This document shows positions 1 to 12,093 of a DNA stretch of 64,000 nucleotides, piece by piece. The DNA comes from Selaginella tamariscina (Eukaryota > Streptophyta > Lycopodiopsida > Selaginellales > Selaginellaceae), in assembly GCA_003024785.1 (NCBI GenBank), contig PUQB01000414.1, positions 124,001 through 188,000 on the forward strand, written 5' to 3'. The position numbers were made by a program, and so were the translations under genes. Below the pieces are notes generated by a model. It was not told the DNA's origin, searched no databases, and saw only the letters and a program-made list of their open reading frames with translations. Every line of letters begins with the position of its first letter. The first letter of the stretch is position 1.

Positions 1-3000
1 GATTAGCGTTAGTTTTTGGTTAATTTTCCTAACTTAGTCTAGTCTTGGAGTTAGACGTCAACGAGGACGTTGACATTTTCAAAGGCGAGGAGTGTGTCCT
101 AGTTTTTATTATGACTCGACCCTTTACTTTGGGTTTGACTGTTGTTACTTACCAAGTTGTGTGACAAACCCTAGATGTAGTAGGAAATAGGCCCGTTTTG
201 TGCACTTGGGTATCTAGTGATGGTCTGGCTGGGTGTCATTAAGTATTTGCAGGAAACTCTAAGCAAAACTAAAACTTACCTTCTAGAAACTCTCCCCTGT
301 TTTGACGTTCCAGGTTAGGGTTCTTCACAAAGTATAACTTGTCAAAAAGGGTTAGGGACACCCCTAGGGTTGACCTAACCTAAGGTTGCCCTAAACCCCC
401 CCCCCTAGGGGTTAGGTTTAGGGTTAGGTTAGGACAACTCATTTTCTCTAAGGGCTGGCGTTTTCGTGTCAGCCCACTTACTCACTTAGGAAAACGGGGG
501 GGAAGGGGGGGGGGTCCGTCACATAAATAAGGTAGAGTATATGTAGTGGGTTCAAAAGAGAGCTCGTTAACCTCCTACAGGTGCAAGCTAAGCTTGTGTC
601 GTCAAGGTGCAACCCTCTGTTATGCCGCCCTAACTTCCACATGACAAGGGTACATCCCACCTTTGGGTTAGACTATCCTTATTGTTGGCAGGATCACGCC
701 TTTGTGACGAGGGTACGTTGCTTCTAAGGAGTTGGTCAGATTGCTTAGCCGAAAACCTACTCGCACACTCAAAAGGCATTGCTCGAGTTCACGTTCCGCA
801 GAACTAATGGTTAAGGCCTTGCTCGACCCGCCTCAACCACGCCAAGCTAGGAACAATACCTGTAACTCGGCTAGTCCACATGTCCTGATTTATAAGGTGA
901 GCCTCGTTTGTGGACTTGGTCAGCTAGGAGCTTAAGTTCCTAGGGGTTGGGTTCCTAACATGGGTTACTTTACCAGATTCCGTGGGGTTTCCAGAAAGGG
1001 GATTCTAGGGTTGGCACCTGGCAAGCCACCTTTGTGGCACTAGGTAAAAACTCTGACAGCCAACATGTGGCTGCCAACTGGCCATCTAATGTCAACACCC
1101 TATATAAATAACATTAAGTCTTTTAAGATGACCCAAAGAGTTTGACTCAAATGCCTAATTAAGCAGGAGACTTAAAGTCCTACTCTAAGTCCCCTACAAT
1201 GACTATCCCCAAACCCTAGAGGATAACCCGAGTAACTTTAGGATCCTGTCTCAATAGACTGAGACAGGCTCATGCACTAACCCCACAAAGAATATGTGTC
1301 TCGCACGTACCCTCAGGATATCATCACTTACCTCTTCAATAATCATCCTCATATAGGAGTACAACCCCTTTAGAGCAACAAGGGGTACCCTAAACCACGA
1401 ATAACCTTTAATGGTTTAAATGGCCAAGTTGTACCTTAGACTTAGTGCTAGTACTTAATGAGAACACAAGTACAAGTGTGCACTATAAGAGGACACGAGT
1501 GTTCTACTAAGCAAACTCCCTAAAACTAATTTTGGATAACCTTAAGTACACGACCTTACATGTGCCTCATGAAAGGGCTCTTGCTAATGAGTTTAAGTTA
1601 TTCAACACTTATATCTCAAGGAGAACCCCTAACCAAGTGTGCCAAAAGCACACCTAGTTACAAGACCTAACCTTCTTTGAGTTGATGCTCAAGACTTAAA
1701 CACCCTGGTGCGAGTATAAGCATGCGTATTTGTTAAAGTATTCAACCCTTTAACCACAACATGACACAACCCAAAGGGTGTGTCTCGAGTGTTGTTCGTG
1801 AGTCATTTAATCTAGTGTCACATCTTTATGTGACATTGTCTATAAGAGTGGGCTATCATGCCATAGCCCCTTAAATTCAAGAGTTATACAAGGTGCCACG
1901 AATGTGGCTCCCAAATGCCAACTCTAGAACCCTTTTTGTGAACCCTTAGGAACTTGGTAAATAAACCTGTCAACTAAGATCCCACACCCGTAGTTGGATA
2001 AAGACACGGATGTGCCTTACTTAGTTGTGAGTGTTACAAGTAACTTGACATGGAGAAGGAGGCTAGATACATGCCTCAACTTTTGACCCTTAAAATGTGC
2101 AATCCGACAAGACCTCCCAAGTATGGATTTGTCAACATTAAGGGTAAATTACCCCGATATTGTACAATAAAGGATTGTGCCTTGACAACACAAGTTAGAA
2201 CTTGCATTAATAAAAGAGTAATGAACTTAGTCATGAACTCAATAACTCTCACTACATGTACTACGTGACAGAGGCCCTACTTGTTTTCATGTTTATGTAA
2301 ATTGGCTGGCATAGAATCTCATTCCCATGAGAGTATACTTGGTAAGTTAACTTAACTAACGACCCCTAAACCCTTTAGGGCGTGGGGCCTTAAGGGTCCA
2401 TATTTGACATATCGAACTCACCAAAACTAACCAAGACATGGAAAACCAAGGTAAAAGCTTTTTAAATAAAAGTGTTAACTTCACTTAGAGTTTCTTATAA
2501 ATACATAATGATACCTAATTGGACCATCACTAAATACTCAAGTGCACTAAATAAGCTTGTGTTTTTATACTTAGGGCTTATCAAGGTAAAGTAAAAATAA
2601 AATTCATAATAAAAACTATGACACAAAATCTAACTTTGATATCATGTTAAATGAAATAACAAAATGCTTTAACATTCATAACATGAATATAGAATATATA
2701 CATGCTATCATGAGCAAATGCAATCGTACACCTACCTGGCAAGTGAGGTGATTAATGTCATACTCCAACAACTCTTATAAGTTTAGTCACAAAAACAATT
2801 TTCACTACATGGTTCACAAAGAATATTCTCGAGTATGCAGGTAGAATTTTGGTCAAAGATTCTAGAATCGAATTAACAGCTACTGTTAGTTAACAGAATA
2901 ACGTTAAAGCTGGACACGTCATTCCCGCTGGATCTGGGAATTTGAAATCTCTGTGTTATTGAACGTTAGAGGGATTTAGGGTTCTTGTGGCCGAGGGATC

Positions 3001-3027
3001 AGAGTGTAGGGTTCTTGGAGGGAGGGA
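1..3027. other. Gene-free stretch with telomere-like GGGTTAGG motifs
   Basis: I see no convincing gene here. Short open frames exist (for example 2050-2268, +) but have no recognisable domain and no splice partners. Between about 310 and 440 there are repeated GGGTTAGG/CTAACC-type words and a C9 run, reminiscent of degenerate plant telomere repeat. The base composition is less AT-rich than the later intergenic regions. It could be decayed transposon sequence, but I found no terminal repeats or polyprotein remnants. Confidence 0.5.
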
Positions 3028-3425
3028 ATGGTGATGGCGCTGGTGAGCGGCGGCAAGGCGATCAGATCCGCGGCGACGTCATCGGATAAAGGCGAGGGTA
3101 AGGAGAATATCTGTCCTGATGGCGGCAAAGGGCTAGTTGGCCCCGCTCCCCGAAGGATACCCTCGCAAGCCGCTGCAGGACATCACCAAGGTCTTGGCGG
3201 CCGGAAATGTAAGTCGAGCTTGCTCACGCATATGCAGATATACACGCGCTTGCCCACATTTTTTTTCTGTTCAATGCGACCAATTGATTGATTAATTTTT
3301 GCTTCTTGGCTATGGTGTCTCTGTCTTACATCATTTTCTGTTTTCCCTCGACCCACCCACACCCGCCCGCCCGCAAACACACACACACACGTTTCTGAGT
3401 TTACATCATTGATTGTGTTTTGTCT

Positions 3426-3489
<64 letters not shown>

Positions 3490-4767
3490 GAGAGAGAGAG
3501 AGAGAGAGAGTCACACACACATACATACATAGATAGAAACTACTGTGATGTAGTCTCTTAACCTGTATATCACGATATTTTACAATTGGTCGTCCGCATC
3601 ATCTGGGATTGACAACATACTTGCAACCAACTTTTTTTATGCATAGATAATAAGTACATTGTTTACATGTATGACATAACACGCACGCACACACACACAT
3701 GCAAATATATGAACGCAATTTGTTGTTTTTGAATAGGTTGAGGTAACTCCCTCACATTTTCCTTTAGATAGATACATTCAAAAATACACACAGGCTGTAT
3801 ACGTGTCAGTTCTTTATTGTAAAGAATTGTGGATTTTGTCATCTTTATTGTCTTAAATGCGTATATATGTACTTGCATAAGTATATATGCTGGAACTGAT
3901 TGAAAACCAACTTGCACGGTTTCAAATTTTACGATCGTGTCAAGTTGGTGATAGTTTTGTTTGGCCGCTTACATTTCATAAATTATATAGATTCTATTCC
4001 AAGTTGGCGATAACGAGTTCTTTGTCAATCTGTGTAGAAGGGAGAGGATGTTGATGGAAACACTTGCTCCAGACAAAGTAAAAAAGGAAAATGCGCACCC
4101 ACCTTGAGGGTCAGGAAGGAGACTGCTGCCACCAGAGCTACCGCTACTTGCAAGGTGCCTTCTCTTTTATACTTGTTTGCATATGCGTACATATGCAGTG
4201 TGTATGTCTGTGTTATAAGTACATACATATTCACAGACAATTATGTTTTTGTCCAGAACAAGAAATGTGGGCGGAGTAAGACAACAAATGTTGAAGAACA
4301 AGGTATATTTATATGCTATTGGCCATTCAACATTATATTTATGTGTCATATCTATATCAAGCTGCAGTAGTTGCTAAACCCTTTTTGTTTTATTGTAGTG
4401 GTAATTCTCACAAAGTCCAACTCCCACCAAGTCGAAGGCAAATCTGAAGAATCTCCCACAGTGGTAAGATTGACAAGACTCCAATAGTATATATTCTACA
4501 CAATCTTCTGTTATATTTTTATTTGCCTAGAATCTAGTTAGCTCACGAAATGACGTAATATCCAATAAATTGCAAGTGTGGCAAGTAAACTTATATACCT
4601 AATGTGGATTTCTACAGGAGACTGTTAACGACACTAAACAGGTCGAGGTTAAGACAACAAGTACACACACAGAAGACAAACGTGAACAATCTCCACTGAA
4701 GAAGAGGAAGAGATCACATGGAAAGGTGGCAAAGCCGCCCAGTAACAGCATTCTCAAGCTGAGATGA
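3028..4767 (+). CDS. Small basic protein with KEN box and D-box, securin/PATRONUS-like candidate
   Basis: Five exons read as 3028-3208, 4038-4154, 4257-4302, 4399-4463 and 4618-4767, all with GT/AG introns. Exon 1 begins MVMAL and carries a KEN motif (GKENICPD) near residue 30. At its end, in the +1 frame, it carries RKPLQDITK, which matches the destruction-box pattern RxxLxDI. Later exons encode a Lys/Arg/Thr-rich tail ending with the nuclear-localisation-like cluster KKRKR and a stop at 4765-4767. KEN and D boxes are degrons read by the anaphase-promoting complex. The pair near the N terminus of a short basic protein is the layout of plant PATRONUS/securin proteins. The exon lengths sum to 559 nt, one more than a multiple of three, so the KEN and D-box parts are separated by one frame break between about 3137 and 3160. 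Family assignment is inference. Confidence 0.5.
3428..3510. repeat. (CT)n microsatellite running into (AG)n, a perfect palindrome
   Basis: About 30 CT dinucleotides are followed directly by TAGAGAG and about ten AG units, so the end of the tract is self-complementary. It lies in the long first intron (3209-4037) of the securin-like gene. Confidence 0.95.
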
Positions 4768-6031
4768 CCAACTTGGTCTGCTCTGTACCTATGTACTCTC
4801 GTGAGTCATGACTCTTCTCCTGCTTTGGAGCAGGCTTTGTATTTTTGCTTTCCTAACTTCCATATGGTCGAGGTATGTATCTGTCTATATTCGTATACAT
4901 ACAACTTATACATACATATGTACGTATGTATATACACATACACAAGTATAAACACACACATTGAGATAGGAATATACCATATGTTTGAAAGCTTTACACT
5001 TATATATATATATAAGTCCGTCCTCTCACTTTCTTACACTTAGCATTACTTAGGTGGTCCTTAAAGTCAAGAGTAAGACACTTTAGAATATATATATATA
5101 CATCGCTTGCAAGACTGTTTAATGTATTTTGTCACATCTTAAACCTTCTCCTTTAAAATTGACGTCATACAACTATCTAAAGAGTGCATATTATCCTTCT
5201 ACATGTGTGTGCGTGCGCATGTGTGTGCGTGAGAGACCAAGTTAAGGGTGTGACATGAAATCTAAGTCTATGTGGAGGGATTGACAGGGGATAGCGTAAC
5301 GCGTCACGCAAAGGATCTCTGTGGCAGACCAATCAAGCAGTGGATGAGTTGGAGAGGGGATGGGTATCCCATCCATCAATTTCCCCCCTCATGACTAGCA
5401 ATGTGTGTACTCTTTCGTCCTTTCACCAACTCTTTTTTGAATTACTCCCTGCACGCCAGTCCGTCGTCTTGTATCCGTTCTCTTTGCTTGTACCACTCAA
5501 ACTCTCTCTCCTGTGAACCATTCCTCTTATCATTAATCACACGGTAGTAACACCATACAATCCCCTTGCTTCCTCTTATCATTAATCACACACGGTAGTA
5601 ATACCATACACAATTTCCTGTATGAGTGTGACACTCTCCATAGAACAAGGAGAAACAGGTACATCAGCAAACAGTACCAGTAACATCTTATTTCTAACTC
5701 ATCTTTGGGCTGGCATATCTGGACAAACAGCTAGCTGCCATACTGGATCTCCATGTGAGCAGGAAAATGAACCACCCAATCAGCAATTAGCAAAATTAAG
5801 ACATTAAAAATGGGTATAAAACCTCCATGAAGATCCCTTTCTTTTTACACGCACGCTGTATGCATATATAATGCACTAGTGTCCCACATATATTTTTTAC
5901 TTTGTTAACAAGCACTCTCTGTTGGTTGTGGGGGGGACATAACTACTTAGAATTTGCGGCTGACCGTCATATATCACTTCCTTCTCATTGTATACTTAAG
6001 TGTTTTTTTTCTCGATCGATTCTATTCAAGT
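4768..6031. other. Intergenic; includes an imperfect ~50-60 bp tandem duplication at 5522-5615
   Basis: No gene is supported. The words CCTCTTATCATTAATCACAC and GGTAGTAA(C/T)ACCATACA each occur twice, at about 5522 and 5573. The remaining sequence has TG/CA microsatellites around 4890-4960 and 5200-5230, and short TA runs. A 61-codon open frame at 5622-5807 has no recognisable features. Confidence 0.6.
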
Positions 6032-6372
6032 ATGTCATCTTCTTCCACTGGTAGCTCATCAGAGTCCGGTTACGTACTGACGATGATCGACAACCAGACG
6101 GATCAGATGCTGCTCCTCAAGGAGGGGAGAGGGATGTGGAGGCAGGAGATGAGGTACAGGATCGAGCCGTGGTCAACGGTTGTGATTCGCCTCGATCACG
6201 ACGATGCATCCCGTCAGGGAGGAGCCCTGATCATGTACAATGTGGACGAAACGAAGGAGTCTGATGCGTCCTCCTCCCCGTGTACGTCCCAATTGATGAG
6301 CTTCTGTCCCACAAGAGGATCGTTGTCTGCTGGAAGAAGGGCAGGTACCTCTGGACTGGACAAACCAGGTGA
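6032..6372 (+). CDS. Small unrecognised protein, single exon, with one frame break
   Basis: An ATG at 6032 opens a Ser-rich N terminus (MSSSSTGSSSES), followed by a compact domain of about 100 residues. The domain contains YVLTMIDNQTDQ, a GMWRQEM segment and ALIMYNVDE. In the first frame the protein turns compositionally odd after about 6270. In the next frame the same domain continues sensibly (VYVPIDELL, then VVCWKKGRYLW) to a TGA at 6370-6372. The break lies in TCCTCCCCGTG. The spacing of NxT, GxW, IxP and Gxx(I/V)xYxV resembles small beta-sandwich proteins of the aegerolysin/Crystal ET79-like fold. That is only a visual resemblance, and no function is assigned. Confidence 0.45.
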
Positions 6373-7642
6373 AGAGTATTCCTGAATTCCCAATAGTGTA
6401 CAAAATCCTTGCTACTTAATAACAATCTCTGCTACATTTCGTGTCCTCGTCGAACATATATATACATATCAGTAGAGTTTGCCTCGAGCGTATTATGAAT
6501 GTGAATATGACGGGGATGGTGGGTCAGTTTCCTCTAGAAAAGCTGCTGATGCTCTTTATTCCTTTTCCTTTTGTTTTTTTTCATATAAATCAACACATAA
6601 GAATTTCAAAGGTGTGTGCGTGTGCGTGCGTGTGTGTGTGATAATCATGGAAATTAGACATGATATTTTCAAATACGTCGTGCGATCGCACATAGTCAAT
6701 ATTGTATGAGAAAAAAGAAATCTCATTATCAGAGCACAATTGTATAGTACACTTGATATAAGCCCTGCATATCATGATTCACACACTAGGCATGACAATT
6801 TGATTCTCTCATCAACATGGTGCTTGAAGAAGAAATAAAAATAAATAAATAAATACAAAAAAATGTTTTTATAACAAGGAACGAGAATTTAGAGACCCAC
6901 CAATCATCATAGAGCTCGTAGTGTCCCTAATCTAGTATTATTAAATAGTTATGTCCAACTAATGAATTATTAATTAACCACAGAGTGTGGACATATCTAC
7001 AGACATGTAGTGGACATATCTACAGACATGTAGTGTACATATTCCACAGACATGTATGGTGTGTGTTTTCGGCTACCCACCACCTGCAAATCATGTGTGT
7101 ACATACACAAACACATACGTGTGTGCGTGCAAGAGAGCATATAAATTTCAACAAAAGGGGAAAGGGGAAAGGGGAAAGGGTTAAAGGGTCGCCGCATAAA
7201 ACAATGCAACTAAGAGATAAGGTGGCTATCTCAAAGATTATTATAACATTTAATAAACTAAAATTATATAATATTATTTTATTTCTTCAAGAGACCATTC
7301 ACTTTCCTACAAACCCTAAAGAGTAGATACCTACATGGTAAACAGTGAATTTCAAAGTCTTCCCTGAAAAGACTCAGGTGATACTAAGGACAGTTCTATG
7401 ATAGTTACCAGGCTTTTTACCCACTTTACTAAATTATATATATATATATATATCGAAAGTCTCTATCGTAGTATCGAATTTACATTTGATACTTTCTTAT
7501 CCAAAGATATCTATGTTCACAGTACCGTACTATGCGTACACACAGACTGTGTGTGTACATATGTGCTTCACATGCACATTCTCCACGCACACGCACACAC
7601 ACACGCCATATACACAAACATTCAGGTGACAAGTTCACGTAG
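6373..7642. other. Intergenic with microsatellites and a ~28-bp tandem repeat at 6987-7060
   Basis: No gene is seen. A unit containing GTGGACATATCTACAGACAT is repeated at 6987 and 7011, with a diverged third copy (CCACAGACATGTA) near 7040. There are TG/CG microsatellites at 6611-6640, 7090-7130 and 7540-7610. GGGGAAA is repeated four times at 7157-7180, and an AT run lies at 7434-7454. Confidence 0.6.
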
Positions 7643-9051
7643 ATGAGTATAAAAGAATTTCTGGACTTCGTCAACCGGCATCACCGGCGAGAACATGTGC
7701 GTTACTTAGTGTTTAGGCCAAGAAACCCTTACGGACTTGTTCAAGGTAGTTCGAGAATGGGGAAGAAGGTACTGATAATCCATAGATTGCTGCCTGCAGC
7801 TATAGTCTCAACAGTATTAATATTAGGAATATTTTTCACCCTTGTAAACACACAATACCTGCCACATGCTTACTACTACCTACGATCCTCATCCTACAAT
7901 CAGTCCGGTTCTGCAATAGCACAGAGCAAGTCCCCAGTTGTCCAGAGAGTGAGCCGGTGAAGGAATGCCCAGATCCGAATCCGACTGTGAACTACCAACC
8001 CTGGTGGGCGGAGGGTAAGACGTGGCACTACCCGGTGAAGTTCCCACGCTGCTCTCTGGACGCGTGCTTCGACTTCGCGAGGTGCACCGAGATGAAGGTT
8101 TTCACGTACCACGGCCACAACAGTCCGGTCCGGTACTTTAAGAAGCTGAACGAAACAAAGTGGTACACGGATGATCCGAAGAAAGCCTGCATTTTCATGG
8201 TTTTCCTCGATACGGACGGTCCGTGGTCCACGCACCCCAGAGAGCTTCCCCACTGGAACAACGGACTTAACCATGTCCTTGTAACGTTTGCAGATAAATG
8301 GAGCCAGAGGGGAGTACCAGAGGATTCCATAGGGTTGGCTTCTTTAGTACTGTCCGATGCACACCAAACCATATTCCGACCAGGGTTTGATATAAGTATA
8401 CCCCCCCGCCACACTACCACTTTCATGAATTTAAGAAGCTAGCACCCTTTGAACGGAAATACACACTTACATTCAGAGGCTTGAGATATCTAGGGAGGAC
8501 CACTGGAGAGGGTATGCTACGTGGTTTCGAGAGTTTCCGCAACCTGCATAACGGGGAGGACGTGGTTGTGTTAACTTCCTGCAAGCATGCGGTGAACGAT
8601 ATGATACGCAAGGAGAATAGCTCCTTGGGTGTGGGTTGTGACGAGGATGATGAACTCTACGCTAAGTACTCGTATCAGGATCTCATGAACACCACGTTCG
8701 GTCTCGTACCGGCCGGTATACAGCCGAACTCATACAGATTTGGGGAGGTTCTAAGTGCAGGTGCAATACCAATCTTTAGTAGACAACTACGTGAAGCCGT
8801 TCGATAACATAGTCACCTGGTACACATGTGTGCTACAGTTTCCTTCCTCACAAATGCATCTTGTTATCCCCGCTGTTCGAGCCATGGGGAAGGAGCAAGT
8901 GGAGAGGAGACAGAGGGCCTGCCAGAGAATATACGATCGTCATTTCCGGAATCATTCCCAGCTTCTGGAGAGTACTGTAGCTGCATTAGAAGAGAGGTTT
9001 CTAGGTGCAATTCCTGCGTTTTCATCGCATCTATCTGAGCTTTACCAGTAA
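7643..9051 (+). CDS. Exostosin-family (GT47-like) type II membrane glycosyltransferase, frame-broken
   Basis: An intron-less reading, interrupted by three frame breaks. The start at 7643 is in frame with a second candidate ATG at 7757 (MGKKVLIIHRLL). A hydrophobic segment (IVSTVLILGIFFTLV) gives the type II Golgi anchor. A luminal exostosin domain follows: KECPDPNPTVNYQPWW (about 7960), KVFTYHG (about 8095), then TTFGLVPAGIQPNSYRFGEV at 8692-8750, which is the nucleotide-sugar-binding signature region, and VDNYVKPFDNIVTW. The stop is TAA at 9049-9051. Frames change near 7900-7940, at the C-run about 8400 and near 8775, while homology continues, so these are base indels. GT47 enzymes build hemicellulose, pectin or arabinogalactan side chains. 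The signature reads closer to EXT/algal types than to the usual plant CPSGHEVASPR form. Substrate is unknown. Confidence 0.8.
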
Positions 9052-9213
9052 TATACATTTATATAATTAGGGTTCATAATGGTTGGAAAAAGGCCACATC
9101 AGCAACGGTTACCCGCTTTTTTTTAACCGCTTCCTGCATTTGCGGACTCCTTAGTGAGTACAATCTAAGTAGTATTAGTGGATTAAGCAGAAGATTTAAT
9201 CTGGAGGAGAACA

Positions 9214-11994
9214 ATGGCGCGGATCTATGTGAAGCCGAGGAACAGCAGATCGGTGCGGCCTCGAACTCTTGATTACAATGTCATCGAGCAGATTGCAAAT
9301 GGTATCGAGAGATGGTTGTGCAGTGGAACCACACAAAAGAGTCTAGAATAATAAGGCCGTACACCAGCGGCAGTTCTACAGCTCCGTCTCAACACTCGGA
9401 CGAGTCCGTACAAGCTGGGCCACCGGAAGAACCCCCCGCAAACGGTGCGCTTTAGACTAAACAAGAGCTCTATTAATCACACACACACACACGCACACCT
9501 CTCTCACACACGCACACATGCACACATACACATATATCAACAGGAGTTTATAGGTCCAACAGAGATGAGCATATTCATGAGAAGCTCAGGAACCGTGAAT
9601 ATTCCAGAATTATCATGGTACGTCAAGCCTCCCACGGACGGCGTACCAGAGCCGTACGATCCTGTTGCGTCGGAGAATGCACGTGTGGCCACTAGGGAAG
9701 AAGGTAGCGTGGTTGGGATTACGCCACGTCTAGAGTCTGCGCTGGAACGCATAGAGGAGATGAACAGCGCAAATCCGGACACGTCGAACAGAGTGACCAT
9801 GGAGTTAACAGAGTTGACCAGATCCGTACGAAAGGATCTACAAGCTGCTGACGCCGTACAAGGGAATGCAGGTGTACTGCATCAGGATAGAGATCAGCAG
9901 TACATGGATACGGTGAATTATGAATCTGCAGCCTCAGACAGGACGGACGAGGATTTGCCACGTGTCTCACGTAATCGTGTCGATGATTGGACGGAAACGG
10001 CAGAGATTGTTGGTAACAATAATAATGTATTACCAGGTGCTGAGAATATTCGGGAGCTTATTTCATTCTCTAAGAAGAGAGAGCCCATCAAGGTAGTATA
10101 TTTTACTTAATGATTTAATTAACAATTTATTATTAAGTTTAATTACAGGAAAAGGAGGAGCTTCTGGATGATTATAAAGTTAAGATTGAGGAGCTCCAAA
10201 TCGCTCTCCTCGAGTGTTCCACGGAATATGAAGTCAAGGTATAAATATGTATTTAAATGTAGGTATGTGTATTCGTAGTTACTAATTAACGCGTTAGGGT
10301 GAAAATTTGCAGTTAATAACGCGTTAGTAATGTCACGTTCGTAATACACATTCGGGTTCAAGTCAGGTCTCTTTTATATTCCGAATTTAAATAAATCTTT
10401 TCCGTTAGGTTCATCCATTATGTTTCCATTTTTTAAAGATTTTTTAATGTTCGGTTGGTCTGAAACCAAATGTTGCGTTCGGATAAAAATTTGTCATTCG
10501 TAACGCTGTTTATAAACGTACGTATGCAACATTCGGAAGTTCAGTAGTATATGTGTACTCACACACACATGCACACACACACTATTAATTATTTTGTGTT
10601 TAATAGATTGTGGAGATGAAGATGATGATGTTAAATATGAAGTCACATTATAGGCAACAAATGACAGGGAGTGGCAATGTGAATGTATTTGAGCCACAGT
10701 CTAAGGAGTTTTCAATTGTCACAAGCAGCCAAGCCAAACAAAATGTGGATTTTTTGAAGAAACAGATGCAGAAACTTAAGCTGGACAAAGAAAATTTAAG
10801 CAAGGAGCTCTTTACATTAAAAAAGAAACAAAGGTTTTCTACTATATATAATTTCATTTTTATACTTTTAAATTGCATTTTTATAAAAATATTAAATGTA
10901 TTTTATATGATAAATAATTTATTAAGTTTGTTAATTTTTCTTTTACAGACAATCTGAAAAGCAAAAGAAGAGTCTTGATGATGCCTTAAATAAAGTCTCC
11001 TCTCTAAGAAGGTTAGTTTACATACAACACCCTCTAATTTTATATAATTATCAAACTGACCCTCTAGTTTATATAAGTATCAAATTAACCTTAAATTAAA
11101 TTAACTAGTATTATTTAAAGCTAAATATATAACACAAATGCGAAATATATTCAAGTGTGGGTGTATGTGTGTGTCATTAAGCTGATTAATGATTAGTTAT
11201 ATAGAGCTGGAGGGTTATTTTATAAATATATAAAACTAGAGGGTCAATATGATAATTATATAATCTAAATTCCTCTTAATTAAATATTAATAATATAAAT
11301 ATGATGCTAAACTAGTGAGGCTTAGTTAAATTACAGAGAACTTGCGAAACGAGACGAGGAAATACTGGATTCACACTTAAGAGAAAAGGAGCAAAAAGCA
11401 CAGCTTAATGAACTACACCATGCATTACAGAGTGCAAGGGCTACACAAGCTGAGCCTGGAAAACTATTGGCCTTGTTACCCTCCTCAGAAACTGGCTTAA
11501 ATCCGTCAAAAAGGTGCGTGCGTGCGTGCGTGCGTGTTGTGTGTTTACATTATATACATCAATATACATACGAGTCTATGGTTCAGGGTCAATACCATCA
11601 GGAGGTGCCACAATTGGTAAGTAGTATGGAGAATCTAGCATTTCATTCACAAGCTCTTATGAGAAAGCCTCCAGTTAAGGTACGTGCCTGTGCGTGCGTG
11701 CGTGCGTGTAGAGAGAGAGAGAGAGGAGTTAACCGATGTTTAAGCAGATGCCATTAACAACAGCACTGGACTACTCTAAGGAAAACAGGCAGAATCCTCG
11801 TGTTGATCGGATAGTTGGGTCCGTGACTAAGGAAATCCAGGCTTTACAGAAAGCTCTTGAGAAGCTAGCTTGTGGAAGGTGAGTGTGTGTGTGCGTGTGT
11901 GTGCGTTGTGATATATACAGTTATTAAGCTTTGCAGAACGGGAGGTGCTTCATCTGCTAAGGAGTTTGAAAAGATGCTTCGAGGATACGCATGA
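9214..11994 (+). CDS. Multi-exon coiled-coil protein of unknown function
   Basis: The start MARIYVKPRNSRSVRPRTLD is at 9214. A frame break lies near 9290-9320, after which the frame EMVVQWNHTKESRIIRPY continues to about 9445. Later exons run at about 9544-10091, 10150-10239, 10608-10833, 10951-11011, 11337-11512, 11587-11678, 11728-11879 and 11938-11994, all with GT/AG borders. The middle contains heptad-like Lys/Glu/Leu-rich stretches (for example KKQMQKLKLDKENLSKEL at about 10755, ELAKRDEEILDSHLREKEQ at about 11340), so it should form coiled coils. The C terminus is EFEKMLRGYA followed by TGA. I recognise no family. A cytoskeletal or scaffolding role is only a guess from the coiled coils. 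Several donors are followed at once by (TG/CG)n tracts. Confidence 0.7.
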
Positions 11995-12093
11995 ACAACA
12001 GTAACCATTAGATATATAATATACATAATTTTAAGAGCATTAGCAAAATGCACTAATGGGCATGTATATATTGTTTTTAAGTGATATATGAAG

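Noticed and set aside
2050..2268. 72-codon plus-strand ORF
   Set aside because: No domain, no splice partners and no repeat structure; length is within chance expectation.
3183..3530. 115-codon minus-strand ORF
   Set aside because: It is mostly a translation of the (CT)n/(AG)n microsatellite (Arg-Glu repeats) inside an intron.
6441..7326. Several ORFs rich in CVCVRV or THTHTH
   Set aside because: They are translations of TG/CA dinucleotide tracts.
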